Origin: Nocardia neocaledoniensis
GTDB taxonomy: Bacteria; Actinomycetota; Actinomycetes; Mycobacteriales; Mycobacteriaceae
Assembly (NCBI RefSeq): GCF_029868625.1
Contig: NZ_JARWOJ010000058.1
Span: forward strand, 1-51,587
Reading direction: 5' to 3'
Length of the DNA stretch: 51,587 nucleotides
The notes below the pieces were generated by a model, which did no database searches, was not told the origin of the DNA, and was given only the letters and a program-made list of their open reading frames with translations. Shown piece after piece: positions 15,967 to 25,050 of the stretch; position 1 is the stretch's first letter, and each line of letters begins with the position of its first letter. Position numbers and translations under genes: made by a program.

Positions 15967-17982
15967 GTGACTTCCGATCTGAGCGCTCCCTCCGGTATCG
16001 ACCTGTCCTTCCGTGACCAGGATGTGCGGGTGCAGGACGATCTGTTCGCGCACGTCAACGGTCAGTGGCTGGCCGAGTACGAGATCCCGGCCGACCGTGC
16101 GGTCGACGGCGCCTTCCGCACGCTCTACGACCAGGCCGAGCTCGATGTGCAGGCGATCATCACCGAGAGCGCGGCGGGCACCTCCGACGACGCCGACGCC
16201 CGCAAGATCGGCGACCTGTACTCGAGCTTCATGGACACCGAGACGGTGGCCGCGGCCGGGTTCACGCCGATCGCCGCCGAGCTGCGCGAGATCGCCGAGG
16301 TGGCGGATCAGAGCGCGTTCGCGGCCCTGCTCGGCCGCTTGCAGCGCACCGGGGTGCGCGGCGCGCTCGGCTACTACGTCGACACCGACGACAAGGACTC
16401 CACCCGCTACCTGGTGCACGCCACCCAGTCCGGCATCGGACTGCCGGACGAGTCGTACTACCGGTCCGACGAGTTCGCCGAGATCCGCACCGCCTACCAG
16501 GCCCACATCGCGAAGATGTTCACCATCGCCGCCGCCGATCCGGCCCTGGCCGGGCTGCTGCCCGCCGATCCGGACGACGCCGCCCGCCGTGTGTTCGAGC
16601 TGGAGCGCACGCTCGCGGCCGGGCACTGGGACGTGGTGCGCCGCCGCGACGCCGAGAAGAGCTACAACCTCGTCACCTTCGCCGACCTCGTCGCGCGCAA
16701 CCCCGAATTCGATTGGGCCGCCTGGGTCGACGCCGTCTCCGCCGGTCTCGACCGGCCGGGCACGGAACTGTTCGCCGAGCTGGTGGTCCGCCAGCCCGAC
16801 TACGTGCGCGCGTTCGCGCAGGCGTGGGCCGCCGTGCCGCACGCGGATTGGCAGGACTGGGCGCGCTGGCAGGTGCTGCACGCCAGGGCCGCGTTCCTCA
16901 CCGACGAGATCGTCGAGGAGAACTTCGACTTCTACGGCCGCACCCTCACCGGCGCGCAGGAGAACCGGGAACGCTGGAAGCGCGGCGTATCGCTGGTGCA
17001 GGACCTGCTCGGCGAGGCCGTGGGCAAACTGTATGTGGCCAAGCACTTCCCGCCGCAGGCCAAGGCGCGGATGGTGGAGCTGGTCGCGAACCTGCAGGAG
17101 GCCTACCGGCGCAATATCGCCGAGCTGGAGTGGATGGGCCCGGACACCAGGGCCGCCGCGCTGACCAAGCTGGCGAAGTTCACCCCCAAGATCGGCTACC
17201 CCGACACCTGGCGCGACTACTCCGCGGTGGAGATCGACCGGGCCGACCTGGTCGGCAACTACCGCCGGGGCTACGCCGCCGATCACGACCGCGACCTGGG
17301 AAAGCTGGGTGGCGAGGTGGACCGGGGCGAATGGTTCATGACCCCGCAGACGGTGAACGCCTACTACAACCCCGGCATGAACGAGATCGTCTTCCCGGCC
17401 GCGATCCTGCAGCCGCCGTTCTTCGACATGAACGCCGACGACGCCGCCAACTACGGCGGCATCGGCGCGGTGATCGGCCACGAGATCGGCCACGGTTTCG
17501 ACGACCAGGGCGCCAAGTACGACGGCGACGGCAACATGAAGGACTGGTGGACCGACGACGACCGCGCCGAGTTCGCCAAGCGCACCAAGGCGCTGATCGA
17601 CCAGTACAGCGTGCTCTCCCCCGCCGACCTTGCCGACGAGCACAAGGTCAACGGCGAGTTCACCATCGGCGAGAACATCGGTGACCTGGGCGGCCTGTCG
17701 ATCGCGCTGGCCGCGTACAAGATCTCGCTCGACGGCGCCGAGCCGCCGGTGATCGACGGCCTCACCGGCCTGCAGCGCGTGTTCTACGGCTGGGCCCAGG
17801 TGTGGCGAACCAAGGCCCGCCCCGAGGAGGCCATCCGCCGCCTCGCCGTCGACCCGCACTCCCCGCCGGAGTTCCGCTGCAACGCCGTGGTCCGCAACAT
17901 CGACAGCTTCTACGAAGCCTTCGACGTCTCCTCCGACGACAAGCTGTACCTGGCGCCCGAGGAGCGCGTGACGATCTGGTAG
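15967..17982 (+). CDS. M13 family zinc metallopeptidase (neprilysin/Zmp1-like)
   Basis: A 671-residue zinc endopeptidase similar in size to mycobacterial Zmp1. It has HEIGH at residues 505-509, the third zinc ligand in ENIGDLGG (Glu569), the substrate-binding NAYYNP motif, and a C-terminal Trp typical of the family. The N-terminus (DDLFAHVNGQWLAEYEIPADR) is standard M13 and carries no signal peptide, as for Zmp1, which leaves cells by an unknown route. GTG 15967 is backed by GGAG and by TGCATACT, an extended -10, ending 7 bases before it. Confidence 0.94.
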   Translation: MTSDLSAPSGIDLSFRDQDVRVQDDLFAHVNGQWLAEYEIPADRAVDGAFRTLYDQAELDVQAIITESAAGTSDDADARKIGDLYSSFMDTETVAAAGFTPIAAELREIAEVADQSAFAALLGRLQRTGVRGALGYYVDTDDKDSTRYLVHATQSGIGLPDESYYRSDEFAEIRTAYQAHIAKMFTIAAADPALAGLLPADPDDAARRVFELERTLAAGHWDVVRRRDAEKSYNLVTFADLVARNPEFDWAAWVDAVSAGLDRPGTELFAELVVRQPDYVRAFAQAWAAVPHADWQDWARWQVLHARAAFLTDEIVEENFDFYGRTLTGAQENRERWKRGVSLVQDLLGEAVGKLYVAKHFPPQAKARMVELVANLQEAYRRNIAELEWMGPDTRAAALTKLAKFTPKIGYPDTWRDYSAVEIDRADLVGNYRRGYAADHDRDLGKLGGEVDRGEWFMTPQTVNAYYNPGMNEIVFPAAILQPPFFDMNADDAANYGGIGAVIGHEIGHGFDDQGAKYDGDGNMKDWWTDDDRAEFAKRTKALIDQYSVLSPADLADEHKVNGEFTIGENIGDLGGLSIALAAYKISLDGAEPPVIDGLTGLQRVFYGWAQVWRTKARPEEAIRRLAVDPHSPPEFRCNAVVRNIDSFYEAFDVSSDDKLYLAPEERVTIW

Positions 17983-18048
17983 CCACCGTGGGGTGCGATG
18001 ATGGAGCTCGACGCATCGCCGGGCGGTGAGAAGCAGAGGTGGTAGGTG

Positions 18049-18621
18049 ATGGCTGAAACAGCATCGGCACCGCGTAGGCGGCCGATCACAGCCGAACAGT
18101 TCGATGCCTTGCCGATCGACTCGACACATCGCTACGAGATCGAGGATGGTTTCCTGCTCGTGAACGCGCGACCAGCGGCGCCGCACAGCCGGGCGATCAA
18201 GCGTCTGCTCATCCAGCTCGACAGCCAACTGCCGGTCGGGTACGAGGCATTCGCGGAGCTGGAAGCCGAATTGATCGGCCGTTCACCTCGTCGGGTGCCG
18301 GATGTCGTGGTGGCTGACAGTGCGGTAGGCGAGCAGCAGCGGGTACGCGCCGACCAGATCGAGGTGGCTATCGAGATCGCCACGTCCGGCGAATCCGCGG
18401 TGCGCGACTATGCGGTCAAAGCGGGGGAGTACGCGGCGAATTCGATTACGCACTACTGGGTGATCGATATCCTCGACCCGTCTTCGGTCGGTCTCACCGT
18501 ATACACCCTCGACCAGGGCGAGTACCGCATCACGCCGCGGGCAACTGGATCGGTGACATTGGCGGCGCCGTTCCCGTTGACCGTCGATCTGGATGCACTG
18601 ACCGGCGCTCGCACGGTGTGA
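18049..18621 (+). CDS. Uma2 family putative endonuclease (DUF820)
   Basis: A 190-residue restriction-endonuclease-fold protein. Visible motifs are the N-terminal RYEIEDGFLLVNARP, the catalytic-side RRVPDVVVAD, and IEIATSGESAVRDYAVKAGEYAANSITHYWVIDI, which contains the Glu/Lys pair and the Tyr-Trp-Val signature of Uma2. Cellular role of the family is poorly known; many copies are found near accessory genes. ATG 18049 is preferred to the adjoining GTG 18046. Confidence 0.85.
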   Translation: MAETASAPRRRPITAEQFDALPIDSTHRYEIEDGFLLVNARPAAPHSRAIKRLLIQLDSQLPVGYEAFAELEAELIGRSPRRVPDVVVADSAVGEQQRVRADQIEVAIEIATSGESAVRDYAVKAGEYAANSITHYWVIDILDPSSVGLTVYTLDQGEYRITPRATGSVTLAAPFPLTVDLDALTGARTV

Positions 18622-18664
18622 CCGGTCCGATGGCGCGGCGGTAGCAGAACGCGATGGAGTGGTG

Positions 18665-19417
18665 ATGGCCTGGCAGCAAGTGGCCGATGACGTCTTCGTC
18701 ATCGGCGGTACGCACGTCAACATGTACCTCGTGCGCGACGGTCGGGATCTCACCCTGATCGACGCGGGCTGGTACGGCGACGCCGCGACGATCGAGCGGG
18801 CGATCCGCGCGCTCGGTCACCGTCCCGAGGACATCGCCGCGATCCTGCTGACGCATGCGCATCTCGATCATGTCGGCGCGCTGAACCACCTGCACCGCCG
18901 CTATGGGATTCCCGCCTACACCAGCGCGATCGAGGTGGCCCATGCCCGCGGCGAGCGCCACGAGTCCGCGACTCCGCTCGACGTGATCAAGCGCCTCACC
19001 GACCGCGACACCATCGCCTGGGCCGCGCGCATCACGGCCGCGGGCGGCCTCCGCAAGAACACCGTCCCTCACATCCAGCCCTTCCCCACCGAAGACCCGC
19101 TGGACCTCCCCGGCCGCCCGGTCCCGATCCCCTGCCCCGGCCACACCTCGGGCCACTCCGCCTTCCACCTCCCCGCCGCAGGCGCCGTGGCCACCGGCGA
19201 CACCTTGGTCACCGCCCACCCCACCTCGAAACTCCAAGGCCCCCAACCCCTCCCCAACTTCTTCAACCACGACACCCCGGCCACCATCGCCGCCTTCACA
19301 ACCCTGGAATCACTCCCAGCCGACCTCGTCCTCCCCGGCCACGGCCCCGTGTGGAGCGAAGGCATCGCCGAAGCGGTGGCGCGTGCCAGGGAAATCGCCC
19401 CCCAACAACGCAAATAA
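18665..19417 (+). CDS. MBL-fold metallo-hydrolase
   Basis: A 250-residue metallo-beta-lactamase-fold hydrolase with the two-metal motif LLTHAHLDHVG near residue 67, a further PCPGHTSGHSAFH motif, the TGDTL aspartate and the LPGHGPVW histidine. The substrate cannot be told from sequence; relatives include glyoxalase II and lactonases. ATG 18665 follows GGAG by five bases; two GTG codons lie just upstream. From about 19050 the coding sequence is strikingly C-rich at third positions compared with its first half. Confidence 0.88.
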   Translation: MAWQQVADDVFVIGGTHVNMYLVRDGRDLTLIDAGWYGDAATIERAIRALGHRPEDIAAILLTHAHLDHVGALNHLHRRYGIPAYTSAIEVAHARGERHESATPLDVIKRLTDRDTIAWAARITAAGGLRKNTVPHIQPFPTEDPLDLPGRPVPIPCPGHTSGHSAFHLPAAGAVATGDTLVTAHPTSKLQGPQPLPNFFNHDTPATIAAFTTLESLPADLVLPGHGPVWSEGIAEAVARAREIAPQQRK

Positions 19418-19426
19418 CGGCTTCGT

Positions 19427-19460
19427 CAAACGCGAGTACTCAGCCATGAAGTCGCGTTTG
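19427..19460. promoter_or_regulatory. 9-bp inverted repeat upstream of the Fic gene
   Basis: CAAACGCGA at 19427-19435 and TCGCGTTTG at 19452-19460 are perfect inverted arms with a 16-base spacer. It lies just after the MBL stop and just before the second palindrome. It could serve as a terminator stem or as an operator; absence of a U tract mildly favours the latter. Confidence 0.45.
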
Positions 19461-19468
19461 TGATAGTT

Positions 19469-19500
19469 AAAGTATAGTAAATGGATGGCTACTGTACTTT
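19469..19500. promoter_or_regulatory. 11-bp near-perfect palindrome over the Fic promoter
   Basis: AAAGTATAGTA (19469-19479) and TACTGTACTTT (19490-19500) match in ten of eleven positions around a 10-base spacer. The block is AT-rich in a very GC-rich neighbourhood and contains TATAGT (19473-19478), a good -10 element. Anything bound here would block transcription of the Fic gene. The palindrome also covers an upstream ATG (19481), which argues for ATG 19511 as the real start. Confidence 0.6.
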
Positions 19501-19510
19501 GCGACAAGTC

Positions 19511-20710
19511 ATGACCACCCCGTGGCCCGCGCACCGGATCGAGGAACGTGCGTGGACGCCGCAGCACCGACAGGGCTCCCGCGCGGATCGGACACTCGAG
19601 CGCATCGAAGTGGCGATTCCACCGCGCATCGCCGACCTCGACTACAACGCCGCGGGCGCGGTGGCGCGTGTCCAAGAGGATGCGGTGATCGCGGTCGCAC
19701 GCCTCGAGGCCGGTCACGGCCAGTACCTCGCGCCACTGGGCGACTTCCTGCTGCGCAGCGAATCCGTCGCCTCATCGAAGATCGAACACATCGATGCGGG
19801 ATGGCGTGCCTTCGGTAAGGCGATCGGCGGTGCCAAGGCCAGTGATGAGGCTCGTGCCCAGCTCGCCGCCGTGCAGGCGCTGACAGCGTTGGTCGACGCG
19901 GCCGGTCGCAGACCGACCACGGTCGATGACCTGCTTCGCGCCCACGGACTGCTGATGGCACCGGACTATTACGGGGCCAGGGATTCCGGCCGGTTCCGAG
20001 ACGTGCAGAACTGGATCGGCGGCAGTGACTACACCCCGATCGACGCACTGTACGTGCCGCCACCGCCAGACCTCGTTCCCGAGCTCATGGACGATCTGTT
20101 GACGTTCGCGAGCCGTCGCGATCTGCCGGTTCTCGCACAAGCGGCGATCGCGCACGCCCAATTCGAGTCGATCCACCCGTTCGTCGACGGCAACGGGCGG
20201 ATCGGCCGCGCCCTCATCAGCGCGATCCTTCGCCACCGCGGCCTGACCGACCGGGTGACCGTTCCCATGGCTTCGGTCATGCTGGCGAACACGGCTCGGT
20301 ACTTCGACAAGTTGACCGGCTACCGCGCGGGCGGCGTCGACGAGTTCGTGGAATATGTCGCGCTCGCGGCGGTGCATTCCAGTGTGGCCGCGATGGATTC
20401 GGCACGCGCGCTGGCATCGCTGCCGCAACACTGGCGGGCGACCGCGAAGCCGAGGTCGGGTTCCTCCGACGAGACTCTGCTGGCGAACCTGCTGGACAAC
20501 CCCATCCTCAATATCGACATCGCGCACCGGCTGACCGGCACCACTGAGGCGAGCACCTATCGAGCCCTCGACCGGCTCACCGATGCCGGCGTGCTCGTGG
20601 TCCTTTCCGAATCCAAGCGAAATCGCGTCTGGGCCGCGACCGACATCCTCGCCGAACTCGATTCGCTCAGTGCGGCGATCGGCAAACGCACAGCCGTGTC
20701 ACTCACCTGA
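19511..20710 (+). CDS. Fic family protein (putative AMP transferase) with C-terminal winged helix
   Basis: Fic enzymes move AMP or another nucleotide part onto target proteins. This 399-residue protein has an intact core motif HPFVDGNGRIGR (residues 222-233). The N-terminal helix has SSKIEH (88-93), matching the self-inhibitory (S/T)xxxE(G/N) motif except that His replaces Gly/Asn. The last ~90 residues form a winged HTH (LNIDIAHRLTGTTEASTYRALDRL). ATG 19511 is preferred to ATG 19481, which lies inside the upstream palindrome. Autoregulation through the C-terminal domain is an inference. No toxin/antitoxin partner gene is adjacent. Confidence 0.88.
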   Translation: MTTPWPAHRIEERAWTPQHRQGSRADRTLERIEVAIPPRIADLDYNAAGAVARVQEDAVIAVARLEAGHGQYLAPLGDFLLRSESVASSKIEHIDAGWRAFGKAIGGAKASDEARAQLAAVQALTALVDAAGRRPTTVDDLLRAHGLLMAPDYYGARDSGRFRDVQNWIGGSDYTPIDALYVPPPPDLVPELMDDLLTFASRRDLPVLAQAAIAHAQFESIHPFVDGNGRIGRALISAILRHRGLTDRVTVPMASVMLANTARYFDKLTGYRAGGVDEFVEYVALAAVHSSVAAMDSARALASLPQHWRATAKPRSGSSDETLLANLLDNPILNIDIAHRLTGTTEASTYRALDRLTDAGVLVVLSESKRNRVWAATDILAELDSLSAAIGKRTAVSLT

Positions 20711-20716
20711 CGCGAA

Positions 20717-21793
20717 TCAGCGCAGGCGGAGGTCGGATTCGGCGTCGAAATAGAAGATCTCGTCGGGCTTGGGGCGTAGGTGGAGGGTTTCGCCCAGGGT
20801 GGTGTGGAAGCGGCGGTCGACGCGGATGACGATCTTGCCGGAGCGGGTGGACCAGTCGGTGCCGGCGCCGTGGGTGTAGACGAAGGATTCGGCGCCGAGT
20901 TCTTCGAGGAGTTCGGCGACGACGGTGATGCCCTGGGGATCGGTGGTGACCTCCCAGGATTCGGGGCGGATGCCGAGGACGACGCGCTTGCCGGTGACGG
21001 TGCGCGGAACCGGGATTCGCAGGCCGTCCAGCACGGCGGTGCCGTCGGTGACGGGCGCCTCGAGCAGGTTCATGCCGGGCGAGCCGATGAAGCCGGCGAC
21101 GAAGGTGTTGACCGGGTTGTCGTAGAGCTTGCGGGGCGAGGCGATCTGCTGGAGCGTGCCGTCGCGCAGGACGGCCACGCGGTGCCCCATCGTCATCGCC
21201 TCGACCTGGTCGTGGGTGACGTAGACCGTGGTGGTGCCGAGCCGCTGCTGCAGCGCGGCGATCTGGGAGCGGGTGCTCACCCGCAGCTTGGCGTCCAGGT
21301 TCGACAGCGGCTCGTCCATGCAGAACACCTGTGGCCTGCGCACGATCGCCCGGCCCATCGCGACGCGCTGGCGCTGACCACCGGAGAGCTTGGCCGGTTT
21401 GCGGTCGAGCAGGGGCTCCAGTTCCAGCATGGCCGCGGCCTCGCGGACGCGAACCAGCGTGTCGGCCTTGCTCATTCCCGCGTTGCGCAGGGCGAAGCCC
21501 ATGTTCTCGGCGACGGTCATGTTCGGGTAGAGGGCGTAGCTCTGGAACACCATCGCCACGTCGCGGGCGCGCGGTGGGAGGCCGGTGACGTCGCGGTCAC
21601 CGATCCGGATCGTCCCGGCCTCCACCGATTCGAGCCCGGCGAGCATCCGCAGACTGGTCGACTTGCCACAGCCCGACGGCCCGACCAGCACCAGGAATTC
21701 GCCGTCGGCGATATCCAGGTCGAGCGCGTCGACAGCGGGGCTGTCGGCGCCGGGGTAACGGTGCGTCACACCGTCGAACTGCACTGTCGCCAT
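20717..21793 (-). CDS. ugpC: ABC transporter ATP-binding protein (UgpC-type)
   Basis: ATPase of the importer, 358 residues: Walker A GPSGCGKST, Q-loop VFQSYALYPNMTV, signature LSGGQRQRV, Walker B VFCMDEP, switch YVTHDQVEAMTMG, then a C-terminal MalK-type OB-fold domain (RIPVPRTVTGKRVVLGIRPE). ATG 21793 has AGGAG eight bases upstream and opens on ATVQFDGVTHRYPG, the family start. It is the last gene of the ugpA-E-B-C order, the same as in Mycobacterium tuberculosis. The CUT1 family also includes sugar importers, so substrate is inferred from gene order and the binding protein. Confidence 0.85.
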   Translation of the reverse strand: MATVQFDGVTHRYPGADSPAVDALDLDIADGEFLVLVGPSGCGKSTSLRMLAGLESVEAGTIRIGDRDVTGLPPRARDVAMVFQSYALYPNMTVAENMGFALRNAGMSKADTLVRVREAAAMLELEPLLDRKPAKLSGGQRQRVAMGRAIVRRPQVFCMDEPLSNLDAKLRVSTRSQIAALQQRLGTTTVYVTHDQVEAMTMGHRVAVLRDGTLQQIASPRKLYDNPVNTFVAGFIGSPGMNLLEAPVTDGTAVLDGLRIPVPRTVTGKRVVLGIRPESWEVTTDPQGITVVAELLEELGAESFVYTHGAGTDWSTRSGKIVIRVDRRFHTTLGETLHLRPKPDEIFYFDAESDLRLR

Positions 21794-21820
21794 GGCGAAT
21801 ACTCCTGGGGTCGGCAAGAA

Positions 21821-23149
21821 CTACTTCGGCAGCTTGGGGGTGATCTGCCGGTCGATGATCGCCTGCACGTCGGCGGCGACCTTCGCCAGAACCGCCGCGG
21901 GATCGGCGTTCTGGAGACCGATCTGCTCGTAGCCGGTGCCGATGATCTGATCGGCGCCGGGCACGAACACCCGCGCGTAGTCCTGCGATTTGGTCACCGC
22001 GAGCTGGTCGATGGCGACCTTCGAGTTCGGGTTCTTCGCCAGGAAGTCCACCTCGGACGGATCGTTGACCGCCGACTTGCGCACCGGCATGTACCCGGTG
22101 TTCTGCGAGAAGTACGCGGTGTTGGCCGCGTTGGTGACGAACTCGATGAACTTGAGCGCGTTGGCCTTTCGCTCGTCCGAGATCCGCGACGGGATGGCCA
22201 GGCCTGCGCCGCCGGTGGTGACGCCGGGGCCGTTCGGGTGCGGCAGGAAGGCGGTGCCCAGCTCGAACTTGCCGTCGGCGTTCTTCTTGATGCCCTTGAG
22301 GTCACCGGTGGAGGCGATCGTCGAGGCCGCGACGCCGGTGCCGAAGTCGACCGCGATCTGCGGGCGGATCGCCGCGTACTTCTTCACGTTGATCGAGTCG
22401 CGCAGGTAGGTGGCCGCGGCGATCGAGCCGGGGTCGGTGAACTTCAGCGTCCACTTGTCGGAGTACGCGCCGCCGAAGGTCCAGTTCGGGCCCTGGAAGG
22501 TCCAGCCCAGGTAGTTCTTGGCGTCGCCCCAGGCGTGCGCGAACTTGTCGGCGCCCACGACAGATTGCAGCTTCGGACCCCACTCGTCGAATTCCTGCCA
22601 GGAGTTCGGACCGCGGTCGGGCAGACCGGCTTTCGCCCACACGTCCTTGTTGTAGTAGAACAGCGGGGTCGAGCGGGCGTAGGGCAGGGCGTAGTGCTTG
22701 CCGTCGAACAGGTAGTCGGCCGCGAGCGAGTCGACGTAGTCGTCGAGCTGCACACCCGCCGCGCCGAAGAGCCCGTCGAGCGGCTCGATCGCCTTGGTCA
22801 GGGCGTAGTTGAACCACCAGACATCCGAGAGCACGACGACATCGGGCAGGTCGCCGCCGGTGAGCGCGGCGTTGAACTTCTGCGCCACCTCCTCGTAGTT
22901 CTTGCCGGCGTCGACCAGGTTGACCGTCAGGTCGGGGTACTTCGCCGTGAAGCGGTTGATCAGCTCCAGTTCGAGTTCCTTGGACGTGCCGGGGTGGTTG
23001 GACCAGAAGGTGATGGTCTTGGCGTCGCCGCCGGACCCGGATCCGCCGCCGGTGCCCGCGCAGGCGGTCAGCGCCAGACCCGCGGCGGCGGCGCCGGTGA
23101 GACCGAGGAAGCCGCGGCGGCTCAGCGCCGGGAATCGTGTTGTGGACAA
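21821..23149 (-). CDS. ugpB: Tat-exported ABC substrate-binding lipoprotein (UgpB-type)
   Basis: The 442-residue binding protein of the importer. TTG 23149 is the start: CGGAGA lies upstream and the protein then opens with a twin-arginine signal (ALSRRGFLGLTG) ending in a LTAC lipobox. The mature protein is a CUT1 solute-binding fold (ITFWSNHPGTSKELELELINRF, GDLPDVVVLSDVWWFN, ALPYARSTPLFYYNKDVW). UgpB of tuberculosis binds glycerophosphocholine; the aromatic-rich WFN/YYN segments fit a binding cleft but do not prove specificity. It lies between ugpE and ugpC. Confidence 0.85.
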   Translation of the reverse strand: MSTTRFPALSRRGFLGLTGAAAAGLALTACAGTGGGSGSGGDAKTITFWSNHPGTSKELELELINRFTAKYPDLTVNLVDAGKNYEEVAQKFNAALTGGDLPDVVVLSDVWWFNYALTKAIEPLDGLFGAAGVQLDDYVDSLAADYLFDGKHYALPYARSTPLFYYNKDVWAKAGLPDRGPNSWQEFDEWGPKLQSVVGADKFAHAWGDAKNYLGWTFQGPNWTFGGAYSDKWTLKFTDPGSIAAATYLRDSINVKKYAAIRPQIAVDFGTGVAASTIASTGDLKGIKKNADGKFELGTAFLPHPNGPGVTTGGAGLAIPSRISDERKANALKFIEFVTNAANTAYFSQNTGYMPVRKSAVNDPSEVDFLAKNPNSKVAIDQLAVTKSQDYARVFVPGADQIIGTGYEQIGLQNADPAAVLAKVAADVQAIIDRQITPKLPK

Positions 23150-23169
23150 CGTGGATCTCCGTTCGAGAA

Positions 23170-24036
23170 TCAACCCTTGACCGCACCGGAGGTGAGGCCT
23201 TTGATCATGTGACGTTGCAGGGCCAGGAACACGATGAGGATCGGCAGCATCGTGAGCACGGTGCCCGCCATCACCGGACCCCAGTTGGTGACCGAGGGGT
23301 TCTCGGTGTTCTGCAGCAGCGTGAGGCCCACCGGCAGGGTGGCTACCTCGGCCGAGTCGGCCATGAGGAACGGCCACAGGTACTCGTTCCATTCGTTGAC
23401 CAGCGTGACGACCGCGAACGCGACCATCGTCGGCCCGGACATGGGCAGCACCACCCTGGTCAGCAGCCGCCACCAGTTCGCGCCGTCCATCCGCGCCGCC
23501 TCGATGACCTCAGCGGGTAGCGACAGGAAGTGATTGCGCATCAGGAAGGTGCCGAAGGCGACCCCGCACAGCGGGATGATGATGCCCTGGAAGGTGTTCC
23601 GCCAGCCCAGCTGTGCGATGAGCGCGTAGTTGGAGATGACGGTGATCTGGTTGGGCACCATCAGGGCCGCGATGATCACCAGGAACACGATGTTCTTGCC
23701 TGGGAAGCGCAGGAACACCAGCCCGTACGCGCTGAACACCCCGAGCACGAACTTCACCGCCGACACGATGCCGGTGACGATCACCGAATTGCGCAGGAAC
23801 GTCCAGAACGGCACCGTCGTGGTGGCCTCGCCGTAGTTCTCCGGATGCCAGGTGCGCGGCCAGTACACCGCGGGCTGGGTGTAGATGTCTGGCCGGTCCT
23901 TGACCGAGGTGATCAGGATCCAGAACAGCGGCACGCCGATCAGGATGAGCACGCACACCATCGCGGCGTAGCCGAGCGCGGTGATCGCGCGTTCCCGTCT
24001 GCGGTACGAGAGCGTCTGTGGGCCGACGTGTCTCAT
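23170..24036 (-). CDS. ugpE: ABC transporter permease (UgpE-type)
   Basis: A 288-residue CUT1 inner-membrane permease with about six helices and the EAA loop EAARMDGANWWRLLTRVVLPMSGP near residue 190. It opens with a charged cytoplasmic leader (RHVGPQTLSYRRRER). The ATG at 24036 overlaps the ugpA stop through ATGA, so translation is coupled; ugpB follows after 20 bases. Confidence 0.88.
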   Translation of the reverse strand: MRHVGPQTLSYRRRERAITALGYAAMVCVLILIGVPLFWILITSVKDRPDIYTQPAVYWPRTWHPENYGEATTTVPFWTFLRNSVIVTGIVSAVKFVLGVFSAYGLVFLRFPGKNIVFLVIIAALMVPNQITVISNYALIAQLGWRNTFQGIIIPLCGVAFGTFLMRNHFLSLPAEVIEAARMDGANWWRLLTRVVLPMSGPTMVAFAVVTLVNEWNEYLWPFLMADSAEVATLPVGLTLLQNTENPSVTNWGPVMAGTVLTMLPILIVFLALQRHMIKGLTSGAVKG

Positions 24037-24983
24037 CGCTCACCCCGATCCATCACGCGCACCTGGATCAGCGTGACCACCAGCAGCACCAGGAACATGA
24101 TGGTGGCGACGGTGGCGCCGTAACCGGCCCGGAAATTGCGGAACGATTCCTCGTAGACCTGGAACACCATGGTGGTGGTGCCGTTGCCGAGCGGTCCACC
24201 GCGGGTCATCACATTGATGATGTCGAAGACCTGGAGCGAATTCAGCAACACGGTGATCGATAGAAAGAAGGTAGTCGGACGTAATTGCGGGAGAAGCACT
24301 TTGGTGAAAGTCGTCCAGCGGCTCGCGCCGTCCATTTCGGCCGCCTCCATCAACTCGGCGCGCACACCCTGCAACGCGGCCAGATAGATGACGAAGGTAT
24401 AGCCGAGGTTCTTCCAGATGTAAGTGATCGTCACCATGAACAGCGCCCAGTGCGGGTCCTGGTAGAAGTCCGGCACCCGCTCGACCCCGAGCCGGTGCAG
24501 TACGTCCTGGACCAGTCCGAAACTCGGGTCGAAGATGAATTGGAAGGCGACGCCGATGGCCGCGCCCGAGATCACGAACGGCGCGAAAATGGCGGAGCGA
24601 ACAACATTGCGCCCGAAGAGCTTTCGGTCGAGCAGTAGTGCCAGCGCGAGTCCGAGGGCCATGCTCACCACGACCGCGGCGACGGTGAAGATCACCGTGT
24701 TGGAGACGACCTTCCATGAGTCGTCGCGCTGCCACCACTCGAGGTAGTTGTCGAAACCCACCGGGGTGGCGACGGGATCGGCGATGTTCCAGTCGGTGAA
24801 CGACAGCCGGATGTTGTCGGCCAGCGGCCGGTAAACGAACAGCGTCAGCAGCACCAGATTCGGTACGACCAGGACCAGGAACAGCGCATAGTCCTGCCAC
24901 GGGCGGCTTTTCAGCCCGCGGCCTCGTGGCGCGGGGAGGACCCGCTCTGGACTGCTTCGCACCGCGGCAGTTTTACGGCGCAT
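24033..24983 (-). CDS. ugpA: ABC transporter permease (UgpA-type)
   Basis: The 316-residue partner permease, with about six helices, the periplasmic SFTDWNIADPVATPVGFDNYLEW segment and EAA loop EAAEMDGASRWTTFTKVLLPQLRP. The start is uncertain: ATG 24983 (MRRKTAAVRSS) is used, while ATG 25025 and GTG 25034 give slightly longer leaders. None has a Shine-Dalgarno. It is the first gene of the ugp operon and lies directly behind a strong terminator. Confidence 0.85.
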   Translation of the reverse strand: MRRKTAAVRSSPERVLPAPRGRGLKSRPWQDYALFLVLVVPNLVLLTLFVYRPLADNIRLSFTDWNIADPVATPVGFDNYLEWWQRDDSWKVVSNTVIFTVAAVVVSMALGLALALLLDRKLFGRNVVRSAIFAPFVISGAAIGVAFQFIFDPSFGLVQDVLHRLGVERVPDFYQDPHWALFMVTITYIWKNLGYTFVIYLAALQGVRAELMEAAEMDGASRWTTFTKVLLPQLRPTTFFLSITVLLNSLQVFDIINVMTRGGPLGNGTTTMVFQVYEESFRNFRAGYGATVATIMFLVLLVVTLIQVRVMDRGER

Positions 24984-25050
24984 GGCGAACTGTTGGTTAA
25001 CCCTGGCCGCCGATCTTCTGAACATCGGGCGCACAGGGCTGAGTACAGCA

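Noticed and set aside
14863..18228. A 1121-codon open frame on the minus strand, opposite the lipoprotein, M13 and Uma2 genes
   Set aside because: It is antisense to three genes with clear motifs, has shadow-type composition (Gly/Arg/Val/His-rich) and no domains. Long antisense frames are expected at this GC content.
20780..23212. An 810-codon plus-strand frame opposite ugpC and ugpB
   Set aside because: Antisense to genes with Walker motifs and a Tat signal; composition is that of a codon-position shadow.
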